From NCBI RefSeq assembly GCF_042657065.1, contig NZ_JBHSNF010000005.1:165666-229665 (forward strand): a stretch of 64,000 bases of DNA, read 5' to 3'. The notes beneath the pieces were generated by a model, which was not told where the DNA came from, did not search any database, and worked only from the letters and a program-made list of their open reading frames with translations. The stretch is from Rhodanobacter ginsengisoli. GTDB lineage: Bacteria; Pseudomonadota; Gammaproteobacteria; Xanthomonadales; Rhodanobacteraceae. The position numbers and the translations under genes were made by a program. Shown here one piece after another: positions 43,266 through 51,655 of this stretch (the first letter of the stretch is position 1; each line of letters begins with the position of its first letter).

Positions 43266-45155
43266 GTGTCGAAGCCCTGGACAGTTGAAACTGCCCGTCA
43301 TACCTACGCCGTGCCGCATTGGGGCGACGGTTACGTCGACGTCGATGCCGCCGGCCAGATCGTGATGCGCCCGCGCGGCGCCGACGGTCCCGCGCTGGCG
43401 TTGCCTGCCATCGTCGATCACGCCCGCGCCGAGGGCCTGCGGCTGCCGCTGCTGGTGCGCTTCCCCGACATCCTCGCCGACCGGCTGGCCCGACTGCAGG
43501 GTGCGTTCGCCCATGCGATCGACGAGTTCGGTTACGCCGGCGGCTACACCGCGATCTATCCGATCAAGGTCAACCAGCAGCGCGGCGTGGCCGGCGAGCT
43601 GGTCGCCGCCGGCACCCACGGCTTCGGTCTCGAGGCCGGCTCCAAGCCGGAGCTGATGGCGGTGCTGGGAATGGCGCGGCCCGGCTCGATCGTGATCTGC
43701 AATGGCTACAAGGATCGCGAATACATCCGGCTGGCGCTGATCGGGCTGAAGCTGGGCCTGCGCGTGCACATCGTGATCGAGAAGCTGTCCGAGCTCGATC
43801 ACGTGTTCGCCGAGGCGAAGGCGCTCGCGGTAGAGCCATTGCTGGGCGTGCGCGTGCGGCTCGCCTCGATCGGCGCCGGCAAGTGGCAGAACACCGGTGG
43901 CGACAAGGGCAAGTTCGGCCTGTCGCCGAGCCAGGTGCTGACCCTGATCGAGCGGCTCGATGCGGCCGGGCTCAAGCACACGCTGAAGCTGCAGCACTTC
44001 CACATGGGCTCGCAGATCTCCAACGTGCGCGACATCGCCAACGGCATGCGCGAGGCCACCCGCTACTTCGTCGAACTGACCCGCATGGGCGTGCCGCTGG
44101 AGATCGTCGACGTCGGCGGCGGCCTCGGCGTCGACTACGAGGGCACGCGCTCGCGCAGCCACAACTCGATCAACTACTCGATCGAGCAGTACGCGGCGAC
44201 CATCGTGCAGTCGCTGGCCGAGGCGGTCGCCGCCGAGGGCCTGACCGCACCGCACATCCTCACCGAAGCCGGCCGCGCGATGACCGCGCATCATGCGGTG
44301 CTGGTGGTCAACGTGACCGAGGTCGAGGAAGTGCCGCGGGGCAGTATGCCCTCGCCGCAAGCGCACGAGCCCAGCGTGCTGCGCCATCTGCGCGAGGTGC
44401 ACGCGGCGCTGGACGAGCGCCCGCCGCTGGAACTGTTCCACGAGGCCCAGCACCACCTCGCCGAGGGCCAGTCGCTGTATGCGCTGGGCCAGCTGGCGCT
44501 GGCCGATCGCGCGCGGCTGGACGAGATGTTCTACGCGGTCGCCAACGCGGTGCGGGGCCGGCTGCTGCCGGCCGAGCGCGCGCACCGCCAGGCGCTGGAC
44601 GAGCTGGACGAGAAGCTGGTCGACAAGTACTTCGTCAACTTCTCGGTGTTCGAGTCGGTGCCGGACATCTGGGCGATCGAGCAGATCTTCCCGATCACCC
44701 CGATCGCCCGGCTCGACGAGCAGCCGACCCGGCGCGGCGTGATCGTCGACCTGACCTGCGATTCGGACGGCCGCATCGACCACTACGTCGATGCCGAGGG
44801 CGTCGACGTGAGCCTGCCGTTGCATGCGCTGAAAGAGGGCGAAAGCTATTGCCTGGGCATCTTCATGGTCGGCGCCTACCAGGAGACGCTGGGCGACATC
44901 CACAACCTGTTCGGCGACACCGACGCGGTCAACGTGCGGGCGCAGGGCGACGGCTACAGCTTCGACCACGTCCGCCGTGGCGACACCACCGACCTGATGC
45001 TCGATTACGTCGGCTACGATCTCGACGTGCTGCGCCATAGCTACCGCGAACGCATCGCCGGCGCCGGCATCGACGGCGCCGAAGCGGGGCAGCTGTACGC
45101 CACGCTGGATGCCGGGCTGACCGCCTATACCTATCTGGCCGAGGACACCCGCTGA
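43266..45155 (+). CDS. speA: Biosynthetic arginine decarboxylase
   Basis: A 629-residue PLP enzyme (fold III) that converts arginine to agmatine for putrescine synthesis. The Schiff-base lysine lies in YPIKVNQQR (Lys 101). The substrate/PLP segments LKLQHFHMGSQISNVRDI, DVGGGLGVDYEGT and the C-terminal active-site Cys in LTCDSDGRIDHYVD are all present. The length matches E. coli SpeA (about 630-658). The start is GTG 43266 with AAGGAG 8-13 bases upstream. It is divergent from speE; bdhA follows in the same direction after a GC hairpin (45161-45178) lacking a T-tract. Confidence 0.96.
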   Translation: MSKPWTVETARHTYAVPHWGDGYVDVDAAGQIVMRPRGADGPALALPAIVDHARAEGLRLPLLVRFPDILADRLARLQGAFAHAIDEFGYAGGYTAIYPIKVNQQRGVAGELVAAGTHGFGLEAGSKPELMAVLGMARPGSIVICNGYKDREYIRLALIGLKLGLRVHIVIEKLSELDHVFAEAKALAVEPLLGVRVRLASIGAGKWQNTGGDKGKFGLSPSQVLTLIERLDAAGLKHTLKLQHFHMGSQISNVRDIANGMREATRYFVELTRMGVPLEIVDVGGGLGVDYEGTRSRSHNSINYSIEQYAATIVQSLAEAVAAEGLTAPHILTEAGRAMTAHHAVLVVNVTEVEEVPRGSMPSPQAHEPSVLRHLREVHAALDERPPLELFHEAQHHLAEGQSLYALGQLALADRARLDEMFYAVANAVRGRLLPAERAHRQALDELDEKLVDKYFVNFSVFESVPDIWAIEQIFPITPIARLDEQPTRRGVIVDLTCDSDGRIDHYVDAEGVDVSLPLHALKEGESYCLGIFMVGAYQETLGDIHNLFGDTDAVNVRAQGDGYSFDHVRRGDTTDLMLDYVGYDLDVLRHSYRERIAGAGIDGAEAGQLYATLDAGLTAYTYLAEDTR

Positions 45156-45217
45156 GCGAAGGCCCGCGTCGGCGGGCCGTCGTCGCAACTCCCATTTCCC
45201 TCGTTGAAGGAGCAGTC

Positions 45218-46003
45218 ATGAGCAGTCTGAATGGCAAAGTCGCGCTGATCACCGGTGCCGCCAGTGGCCTCGGCAAGGCGATCGCCGAGCTGTATGCGAA
45301 AAACGGTGCCAGCGTGGCGATTGCCGACATCAACCAGGCGGCGGCGGACCGCACGGCGGCCGACATCAACGCTGCCGGCGGGCGCGCCATCGGCGTGGCG
45401 ATGGACGTCACCGACGAGGCCGCGGTGAACGCGGGCACCGACAAGGCCGTGGCCGCGTTCGGCGCTCTGGATATCCTGATCTCCAACGCCGGCGTGCAGA
45501 TCATCAACCCGATCGACCAGTTCGCCTTCGCCGACTGGAAGAAGATGCTGGCGATCCACCTGGACGGCGGCTTCCTCACCACCAAGGCCGCGCTGCAGCA
45601 CATGTACAAGGACGACCGCGGCGGCATCGTGATCTACATGGGCTCGGTGCATTCGCACGAGGCATCCAGGCTCAAGTCGGCCTACGTCACCGCCAAGCAC
45701 GGCCTGCTCGGCCTGGCCCGCACGCTGGCCAAGGAGGGCGCGCCGCACAACGTGCGCTCGCACGTGATCTGCCCCGGCTTCGTGCGCACGCCGCTGGTCG
45801 AGAAGCAGATTCCGGAGCAGGCCCGCGAGCTGGGCATCAGCGAGGACGAGGTGATCCGCAACGTGATGCTGAAGGACACCGTGGATGCCACGTTCACCAC
45901 GGTCGAGGACATCGCGCAGACCGCGTTGTACCTGGCCACCTTCCCGTCCGCCGCACTGACCGGCCAGTCGATCGTGGTCAGCCACGGCTGGTTCATGCAG
46001 TAG
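45218..46003 (+). CDS. bdhA: 3-hydroxybutyrate dehydrogenase (SDR family)
   Basis: A 261-residue NAD-dependent short-chain dehydrogenase that interconverts D-3-hydroxybutyrate and acetoacetate. The cofactor loop is TGAASGLGKA, the NAG motif is ISNAGVQI, and the catalytic Ser-Tyr-Lys are in YMGSVHSHEA and SAYVTAKHG (Tyr 156, Lys 160). The C-terminal VSHGWFMQ is the typical end of D-3-hydroxybutyrate dehydrogenases. AAGGAG precedes the ATG. No phb synthesis genes are adjacent; a thiolase gene lies 8 kb to the left. It is convergent with the YdfG-like SDR (15 bases between stops). Confidence 0.92.
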   Translation: MSSLNGKVALITGAASGLGKAIAELYAKNGASVAIADINQAAADRTAADINAAGGRAIGVAMDVTDEAAVNAGTDKAVAAFGALDILISNAGVQIINPIDQFAFADWKKMLAIHLDGGFLTTKAALQHMYKDDRGGIVIYMGSVHSHEASRLKSAYVTAKHGLLGLARTLAKEGAPHNVRSHVICPGFVRTPLVEKQIPEQARELGISEDEVIRNVMLKDTVDATFTTVEDIAQTALYLATFPSAALTGQSIVVSHGWFMQ

Positions 46004-46018
46004 GCGGCAGGCGCCGCG

Positions 46019-46771
46019 CTAGTCGCGGTGCACCTGCAAGCCGGCCGGCGACTGGCTGACCGGCATCACCTCGACGCGATTGATGTTGAGGTGCGCCGGC
46101 AGGTTGGCGATCCACCAGATCGTCTCGGCGATGTCGCCGGCGGTGATCGGGTGGGCGCCTTCGTAGAGCTTGTCCGAAGCCGCCTGGTCGCCACTGGTGC
46201 GGACCAGGGTGAACTCGGTCTCGGCCATGCCGGGTTCGATCGAACTGACCCGCACGCCGGTGCCGTGCAGGTCGGTGCGCAGGTTCTGCGAGAACTGGGT
46301 GACGAACGCCTTGCTGGCGCCATACACGTTGCCGCCGCGATAGGTGTAGCTGGCGGCGATCGAGCTGATGTTGACGATCGCCCCGCGACGCTCGATGAGA
46401 GCCGGCAGCAGCAGGTGGGTCAGCGACACCAGCGCGGTGACGTTGGTGTCGATCATCTGCTTCCATTGCGCCAGGTCAGCCTGTTGCGCCGGTGCGGTGC
46501 CCAGCGCCAGTCCGGCGTTGTTGACCAGCAGGTCGATGCCGGCGAAGGCGGGCGGCAGGTCGGCGTGCGCCTTGCGCATCGCCGCCTCGTCGCGCACGTC
46601 GAACGCGGCGGCATGCACGTGTTCGGCGCCGTGCCGATCCACCAGCCGCTGCAGTCGCTCGGCGCGGCGGCCACTGGCGATCACGCGCCAGCCGCCGGTC
46701 ACGAAGCGTTCCACGGTGGCGGCGCCGAAGCCCGAGCTGGCGCCGGTGATCCATGCGGTTCGGGTTGTCAT
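46019..46771 (-). CDS. SDR family oxidoreductase (YdfG-like)
   Basis: A 250-residue NAD(P)-dependent short-chain dehydrogenase. Present are TGASSGFGAA (cofactor loop), LVNNAGLALG, NISSIAASYTYRGGNVYGASKAF with the catalytic Ser/Tyr/Lys, and VSSIEPGMAETEFTLVR, a stretch typical of YdfG (3-hydroxy acid/malonic semialdehyde reductase). Substrate by homology: 3-hydroxypropionate/serine-like 3-hydroxy acids. It lies 29 bases downstream of the SPOR protein gene on the same strand. Confidence 0.88.
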   Translation of the reverse strand: MTTRTAWITGASSGFGAATVERFVTGGWRVIASGRRAERLQRLVDRHGAEHVHAAAFDVRDEAAMRKAHADLPPAFAGIDLLVNNAGLALGTAPAQQADLAQWKQMIDTNVTALVSLTHLLLPALIERRGAIVNISSIAASYTYRGGNVYGASKAFVTQFSQNLRTDLHGTGVRVSSIEPGMAETEFTLVRTSGDQAASDKLYEGAHPITAGDIAETIWWIANLPAHLNINRVEVMPVSQSPAGLQVHRD

Positions 46772-46799
46772 GCGCGGAACTTCATCGAGAGGGGGTGGG

Positions 46800-47483
46800 T
46801 TAACGGCCTTCTTTCAAGGCAATCGCATTGATGCCGGCGCCGGCCAGCCGCTGCTTGGTCGATTCCAGGTCGGTCGCCGAGCGGAACGGGCCCAGGCGGA
46901 CGCGATGATAGAGCTGCCCGCCGACGTTGACCGACTGCACGTTCGCGACGAATCCCTGCAGCGCCAGTTTCGCCTTCAGCGTCTCCGCGTCGGCGGCGTT
47001 GGGGAAGGCACCGACCTGCAGCAGGTAGCCACTGCCGGCACCGGGCTGCGGTAATGCGGCGGCGGGCGCGGCGGTGATGTTCTGGCTGACCGCTTTCGGC
47101 ACATTGGCCGGCACCGCCTGCTGCTGAGCCGCTTGCTGCTTCTGCTGCTGCTGCTCGGCCCGGGCCTGCGCGCTGATTTCGGCATCCGGGATGCGCACTT
47201 CCTTTTCCGACAGCACCGAATAGAAATCGTATTGCGGTTTCTTCGGCGCGTTGTCGCCCGCCGCCGGTTCGAGTACGCCGGGCTCGCTGCCGCGCTGCGC
47301 GGTGGCCTGCGGATTCGCCTGCGGGCCATCGGCCTTGCGCAGGCCGGTGAGCAGGCTGCCGCGCATCATCACCGCCATCAGGATCGCGCCGATCAGGATG
47401 CCGATCACCGCATAGCCCCAGCCCGGGAACCCGTTGCTGCCATTGCGCACGGCCTGCCGACCCTTGCCCTTGCGTGCTGCCAT
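46800..47483 (-). CDS. SPOR-domain cell-division-type membrane protein
   Basis: A 227-residue bitopic inner-membrane protein. A short basic cytoplasmic N-terminus (ARKGKGRQAVR), one membrane helix (WGYAVIGILIGAILMAVMM, about residues 22-40), a Gln/Ala-rich periplasmic linker (about 60-145) and a C-terminal SPOR domain (about 150-225, GYLLQVGAFPNAADAETLKA and YHRVRLGPF). SPOR domains bind peptidoglycan stripped of stem peptides at the septum; the layout is that of FtsN-like proteins. Its ATG overlaps the argS stop (TAATG), so the genes are translationally coupled, as often seen for ftsN-like genes after argS in Xanthomonadales and pseudomonads. Confidence 0.87.
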   Translation of the reverse strand: MAARKGKGRQAVRNGSNGFPGWGYAVIGILIGAILMAVMMRGSLLTGLRKADGPQANPQATAQRGSEPGVLEPAAGDNAPKKPQYDFYSVLSEKEVRIPDAEISAQARAEQQQQKQQAAQQQAVPANVPKAVSQNITAAPAAALPQPGAGSGYLLQVGAFPNAADAETLKAKLALQGFVANVQSVNVGGQLYHRVRLGPFRSATDLESTKQRLAGAGINAIALKEGR

Positions 47484-49171
47484 TACATCTTCTCCGGGGC
47501 GTCGAGGCCCAGCAAATTCAGACCATTCTTCAATACCTGCTGTGTCGCCACCACCAGCGCCAGGCGCGCATGGCGCAGCGGGGCGTCCTCGACCAGGAAC
47601 TGGTACGAGTTGTAGTAGGTGTGGAACGCGTTGGCCAGTTCGCGCAGCCAGGTGGCGACCAGATGCGGCTCCAGGTTCGCGGCGGCGGCCTCGACCTGTT
47701 CCGGATACTTCGACAGCTCGGTCAGCAGGATCTGCTCGTGTTCGTTGTCCAGCCGCGCCAGGTTGGCGAGACCGTCGGCGAGGTCGATGCTGAAGCCCTT
47801 CTCCGGGGCCTGGCGCAGCACGCTGCAGACGCGGGCGTGCGCGTACTGGATGTAGTAGACCGGATTGTCGTTGCTCTGCGAGCGGGCCAGGTCGATGTCG
47901 AACACCAGCTGCGAGTCGGACTTGCGCGCGATCAGGAAGTAGCGGGTCGCGTCGCGGCCGGCCTCGTCGATCAGGTCGCGCAGGGTGACATAGCTGCCGG
48001 CACGCTTGGAGATCTTCACCTCCTCGCCGCCCCGCATCACCGTGACCATCTGATGCAGTACATATTCCGGCCAGCCCTGCGGAATGCCGCAGTCGAGCGC
48101 CTGCAGACCGGCCCTCACCCGGGCCAGCGAGCCGTGATGATCCGAACCCAGCTCGGTGATCGCACGCTGGTAGCCGCGCTGCCACTTGCTCAGGTGATAG
48201 GCGACGTCGGGCACGAAATAGGTGTAGCTGCCGTCGGACTTGCGCATCACCCGATCCTTGTCGTCGCCGTAGTCGGTGCTGCGCAACCACAGCGCACCGC
48301 CTTCCTCGTAGGTGTGGCCGTGGGCGACCAGTTCGCGCACGGTCTCCTCCACCTTGCCGTCGCTGTACAGCGACGACTCGAGGAAATAAGTGTCGAAACG
48401 GACTCCGAACGCCTGCAGATCCAGATCCTGCTCGCGGCGCAGGCTGGCGACGGCGAAGCGGCGGATCGCGTCGAGGTCGTCGACATCGCCCGCGCCGGTC
48501 ACTGTTTCGCCATCGGCCACGACCGACTCGCGATCGAGGTAGGCGCGCGCCACGTCGGCGATGTAGTCGCCGCGGTAGCCATTGTCCGGCCAGTTGCTGT
48601 CGTCCGGGGTGATGCCGCGCGCGCGCGCCTGCACCGAGATCGCCAGGTTCGCGATCTGCACGCCGGCATCGTTGTAGTAGAACTCCCGCTTCACGTTCCA
48701 GCCGGTGGCATCGAGCAGCCGGCTGAGGCAGTCGCCGATCGCGGCGGCGCGTCCGTGGCCCACGTGCAGCGGCCCGGTCGGATTGGCCGAGACGAATTCC
48801 ACGCCCACGGTCCTGCCTGCGCCGCTGTCGTTGCGGCCGTAGCTGTCGCCCTGGTCGAGGATGCAGCGCACTTCCGCGTGATAGGCGGTGGCGGCGAGAT
48901 GGAAATTGATGAAGCCGGGACCGGCGATCTCGACCTTCGCCACCAGCGTATTGGCCGGCAGCGCGGCGACCAGCTTTTCGGCCAGATCGCGCGGCTTCGC
49001 ACGGGCCGGCCTGGCCAGCAGCATGGCCACGTTGCAGGCGAAATCCCCGTGTTCGCGGCTGCGCGCTCGCTCGATCACGAACACGGGCAGGCTCAGCTCG
49101 GCAGGCAGGGTGGCAGCGTCTTGCAGGGCCTGGATCGCCTGCAGCACCAGTTCGCGCAACTGTTCTTTCAC
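47483..49171 (-). CDS. argS: Arginyl-tRNA synthetase
   Basis: A 562-residue class Ia aminoacyl-tRNA synthetase. The HIGH motif is PTGPLHVGHGRAA, the KMSKS-like motif is EEVKISKRAG, and the N-terminal Add1 domain (LPVFVIERARSREHGDFACN) and C-terminal DALR anticodon-binding domain are present. The start is GTG 49171 (MKEQLREL). It is first in a two-gene unit with the SPOR gene; its promoter should lie in the AT-rich argS-radC gap. Confidence 0.97.
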   Translation of the reverse strand: MKEQLRELVLQAIQALQDAATLPAELSLPVFVIERARSREHGDFACNVAMLLARPARAKPRDLAEKLVAALPANTLVAKVEIAGPGFINFHLAATAYHAEVRCILDQGDSYGRNDSGAGRTVGVEFVSANPTGPLHVGHGRAAAIGDCLSRLLDATGWNVKREFYYNDAGVQIANLAISVQARARGITPDDSNWPDNGYRGDYIADVARAYLDRESVVADGETVTGAGDVDDLDAIRRFAVASLRREQDLDLQAFGVRFDTYFLESSLYSDGKVEETVRELVAHGHTYEEGGALWLRSTDYGDDKDRVMRKSDGSYTYFVPDVAYHLSKWQRGYQRAITELGSDHHGSLARVRAGLQALDCGIPQGWPEYVLHQMVTVMRGGEEVKISKRAGSYVTLRDLIDEAGRDATRYFLIARKSDSQLVFDIDLARSQSNDNPVYYIQYAHARVCSVLRQAPEKGFSIDLADGLANLARLDNEHEQILLTELSKYPEQVEAAAANLEPHLVATWLRELANAFHTYYNSYQFLVEDAPLRHARLALVVATQQVLKNGLNLLGLDAPEKM

Positions 49172-49311
49172 GGGTGGGGTCGGTTTCGTGATGGAACCGG
49201 CAATCCTAACAGACCGCCACGCCGGTCAAGCATGCCGGCCACCCCGTTCGGCGCGCAGACGGCGGCGGGCCGGGCCTGCCATCGATCGTGATGCACCGCG
49301 GCGAGCCGTCT

Positions 49312-49402
49312 TGTGGATAAGTCTGTGGGGAAAACCATGAGGGGGAGCCTGAACGGCTTCTGCCATCTGATGAAATCAGGCTGTCACAATAAGTTATCCA
49401 TA
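49312..49402. promoter_or_regulatory. DnaA-box-like sites upstream of argS
   Basis: A perfect DnaA box (TTATCCACA, minus strand, 49312-49320) is followed by a weak one (TTCCCCACA, 49324-49332) and a one-mismatch site on the plus strand (TTATCCATA, 49394-49402). The last abuts an AT-rich tract that contains a 12-base perfect palindrome (49407-49418). Box clusters next to AT-rich DNA occur at origins, at DnaA-regulated promoters and at DnaA-titration sites. No dnaA, dnaN, mnmG or rpmH gene is nearby, so I do not call an origin. Confidence 0.4.
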
Positions 49403-49426
49403 TATATCAATATATTGAATTGCCAA
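49399..49426 (-). promoter_or_regulatory. Candidate argS promoter
   Basis: Read leftward, TTGGCA (49426-49421), a 16-base AT-rich spacer and TATATG (49404-49399) form a reasonable sigma-70 promoter pointing at argS, about 230 bases from its start. The overlapping palindrome and DnaA-like site could regulate it. Confidence 0.35.
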
Positions 49427-49498
49427 CTTGTTGTTAAGTAAGCGATGGGCGCGGCAAGTGCCCATATCTTCGTTTTGTGCATAAGTTCCGGCGACTTG

Positions 49499-49663
49499 GC
49501 GGTACTTTGTACGCGCAGTGCAGGTCATCGGTTTGTCATGCGGCGCTGCGACACTAGCTGGGTGCCGACATGACTCCCCTCCATGACACGGTACCTGGAG
49601 ACGCCGCTCTCTCCTCTCCCAAATCGGCCCCACGGCGTGGTTTCTACCGCGCCGTTTTTTTTT
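49499..49663 (+). ncRNA. Candidate small RNA in the argS-radC gap
   Basis: The plus strand holds no coding gene here, yet ends in a textbook intrinsic terminator. Upstream are consecutive hairpins: GTAC-TTT-GTAC (about 49502-49512); 49561-49595, where GGT/ACC, CCG/CGG and CATG/CATG pair and expose the C-rich loop ACTCCCCTC; and GGAGA (49597-49601) with TCTCC (49610-49614). A single-stranded CTCTCCC-type linker follows, then the terminator. C-rich loops that can pair with ribosome-binding sites are typical of anti-Shine-Dalgarno sRNAs of the Xanthomonas sX13 / Pseudomonas ErsA type. The 5' end and promoter are not resolved; the start given is a guess. Confidence 0.5.
49632..49663 (+). terminator. 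Intrinsic terminator without an upstream coding gene
   Basis: A 9-bp stem (49632-49640 with 47-55 of the same block, one G-U pair), loop TTTCTA and nine consecutive T residues (49655-49663) on the plus strand. The flanking genes argS and radC both run on the minus strand, and the minus-strand reading of this hairpin lacks a T-tract. The terminator therefore implies a plus-strand transcript that starts within the gap. Confidence 0.85.
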
Positions 49664-49679
49664 GCCCATGGGCGGCCAG

Positions 49680-50351
49680 TCAGAGCAGGCCGCGGGCCGC
49701 CATCGACACCGGTTCGCCACTGCCGATGACCAGATGATCGAGGACGCGCACGCCCACCAGTTGCAGTGCGTCGCGAAGCTCGTGGGTGATCGCGCGATCG
49801 GCGGCGCTCGGTTCGGCCACGCCGGACGGATGGTTGTGCGCAAAGATCACCGCGCAGGCATTGTGCTGAAGACAGGCACGCACTACTTCGCGCGGATGCA
49901 CGCTGGCCCCATCGACGGTACCGCGAAACAGCTCCTCGAACGCCAGCACACGATGGCGGTTGTCCAGATACAGACAGCCGAATACCTCGTAGGGGAGATG
50001 GCGCAGGCGCGCGCGCAGGTAGTCACCGCTGTCGCGCGGATTGCCCAGGCTCTGCCGCTGCTGCAATTCCTCGCCCAGGCTGCGCCGTGCCAGTTCCAGC
50101 GCGGCGGCAATGCGGGCGCGCTTGGCCGGCCCGAGTCCGCTGACAGGCAGCGGTTGGTCGGGCCGCCCCAGCAAGGCACCCAGGCTGCCGGCGTGGGCGA
50201 GCAGTTCGCGGCCCAGCGCAATCGCATCCTTGCCGCGACTGCCGCTGCCCAGCAGCACGGCCAGCAGCTCGGCATCGGACAGCGTGGCGCTGCCCCGGGT
50301 CAGCAGTTTTTCGCGGGGACGTTCGCCCTCGGGCCAGTCGCGGATGCTCAT
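49680..50351 (-). CDS. radC: RadC family protein (JAB domain)
   Basis: A 223-residue protein with an N-terminal helix-hairpin-helix region (about 1-95, RDWPEGERPREKLL and SGLGPAKRARIAAALELARR) and a C-terminal MPN/JAB metalloprotein domain with FAHNHPSGVAEPSAAD, a complete HxH-x7-S-x2-D metal site. Despite the name, a DNA-repair role is not established; JAB folds are usually hydrolases. I start at ATG 50351 (MSIRDWPE), the usual family start; ATG 50369 is in frame. It is divergent from coaBC, with which it shares a 98-base gap; the radC-coaBC-dut order is widely conserved. Confidence 0.93.
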   Translation of the reverse strand: MSIRDWPEGERPREKLLTRGSATLSDAELLAVLLGSGSRGKDAIALGRELLAHAGSLGALLGRPDQPLPVSGLGPAKRARIAAALELARRSLGEELQQRQSLGNPRDSGDYLRARLRHLPYEVFGCLYLDNRHRVLAFEELFRGTVDGASVHPREVVRACLQHNACAVIFAHNHPSGVAEPSAADRAITHELRDALQLVGVRVLDHLVIGSGEPVSMAARGLL

Positions 50352-50449
50352 GCACCGAACTTGCCGCAATCCACCGTGGCCAGGCAGCGGTTCGGGCGAA
50401 TGAATCCGGTAAGCTAGGCCACTGCCCGACTGTCAGGCCCGCCTTACAT

Positions 50450-51655
50450 ATGAGTCTCGCCCAACGCCGCATCCTGCTGGGAGTGTCCGGCGGCATCGCC
50501 GCCTACAAGTCCTGCGAACTGGTTCGCCGCCTGCGCGACCTGGATGCCGAGGTACGCGTGGTGATGACCGAGGGTGCGACCCATTTCATCAGCCCGACCA
50601 CCTTCCAGGCCCTGTCCGGCCAGGACGTGCGGGTCAGCCTGTGGGATGCACAGGCCGAGGCCGCCATGGGCCACATCGAACTGGCGCGCTGGGCCGAGCG
50701 CATCCTTGTCGCACCGGCGAGCGCCGATCTGCTGGCGCGGCTCGCGCATGGCATGGCCGACGACCTGCTGACCACGCTGTGTCTGGCCAGTGCCGCACCG
50801 TTGTATCTGGCGCCGGCCATGAACCAGCAGATGTGGGCGCATCCGGCGGTGCAGGCCAACATCGCCACGCTGCGGGGACAGGGCGCGCAACTGCTGGGGC
50901 CGGCGGCCGGCGAGCAGGCCTGCGGCGATGTCGGCAGCGGCCGGATGCTGGAACCGCTGGAATTGCGCGATGCGCTGCTGGCCTCGTTCGGCAGCCGTGA
51001 GCTGGCCGGACTGCATGTACTGGTGAGCGCGGGGCCGACCTACGAGGATATCGATCCGGTGCGTTTCATCGGCAACCGCAGTTCCGGCCGGATGGGTTTC
51101 GCCGTGGCGGCCGCTGCCGTCCAGGCCGGCGCCACGGTGACCTTGATCGCCGGGCCGGTGAGCCTGGACACGCCCGTGGGGGTGGCGCGCCGCATCGACG
51201 TGCGCAGCGCGGCGCAGATGCATGCGGCGGTGCTGGAAGCGGCTGCGGGGGCGGATATCTATATCGGCGCGGCGGCGGTGGGCGATTACCGCCCGTTGAA
51301 CGTGTCCGCGCAAAAGCTCAAGAAACAGCATGGTGCGGACTGGTCGCTGCAACTGGGTGAGAATCCGGACATCCTGGCCAGCCTGTCGGCGCAAACCGCG
51401 CACCCGTTCCTGGTCGGATTTGCCGCGGAGACGCATGATGTGGCCAGCTACGCGCAGGACAAGCTGCGGCGCAAGGGGCTGGACATGATCGCGGCCAATC
51501 AGGTGGGAGAAGGTCTCGGTTTCGAGGCTTCCGACAACGCGCTGACACTTTACTGGGACGGGGGAGCGCTCGAGTTGCCCCGGGCCAGCAAGCCGGAGTT
51601 GGCACGCCAGCTGATCGCCCGGGTGGCTGAACGCTATCGGGCAGTGCGGTCATGA
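50450..51655 (+). CDS. coaBC: Bifunctional CoaBC (4'-phosphopantothenoylcysteine decarboxylase / phosphopantothenate-cysteine ligase)
   Basis: A 401-residue enzyme for two steps of coenzyme A synthesis. The N-terminal CoaC half (about 1-180) has LGVSGGIAAYKS (FMN site), the active-site His in TEGATHFISPTTF and the PAMNQQMW motif. The C-terminal CoaB half (about 185-401) has VSAGPTYEDIDPVRFIGNRSSG (CTP/dinucleotide-binding) and KLKKQ. The ATG at 50450 starts at the conserved RRILLGVSGG. The stop overlaps the dut start (ATGA, 51652-51655), so the genes are translationally coupled. Confidence 0.96.
   Translation: MSLAQRRILLGVSGGIAAYKSCELVRRLRDLDAEVRVVMTEGATHFISPTTFQALSGQDVRVSLWDAQAEAAMGHIELARWAERILVAPASADLLARLAHGMADDLLTTLCLASAAPLYLAPAMNQQMWAHPAVQANIATLRGQGAQLLGPAAGEQACGDVGSGRMLEPLELRDALLASFGSRELAGLHVLVSAGPTYEDIDPVRFIGNRSSGRMGFAVAAAAVQAGATVTLIAGPVSLDTPVGVARRIDVRSAAQMHAAVLEAAAGADIYIGAAAVGDYRPLNVSAQKLKKQHGADWSLQLGENPDILASLSAQTAHPFLVGFAAETHDVASYAQDKLRRKGLDMIAANQVGEGLGFEASDNALTLYWDGGALELPRASKPELARQLIARVAERYRAVRS

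Noticed and set aside
49312..49420. Chromosomal origin of replication
   Set aside because: DnaA-like boxes and AT-rich DNA are present, but dnaA, dnaN, recF, gyrB, rpmH and mnmG are absent and the boxes are few.
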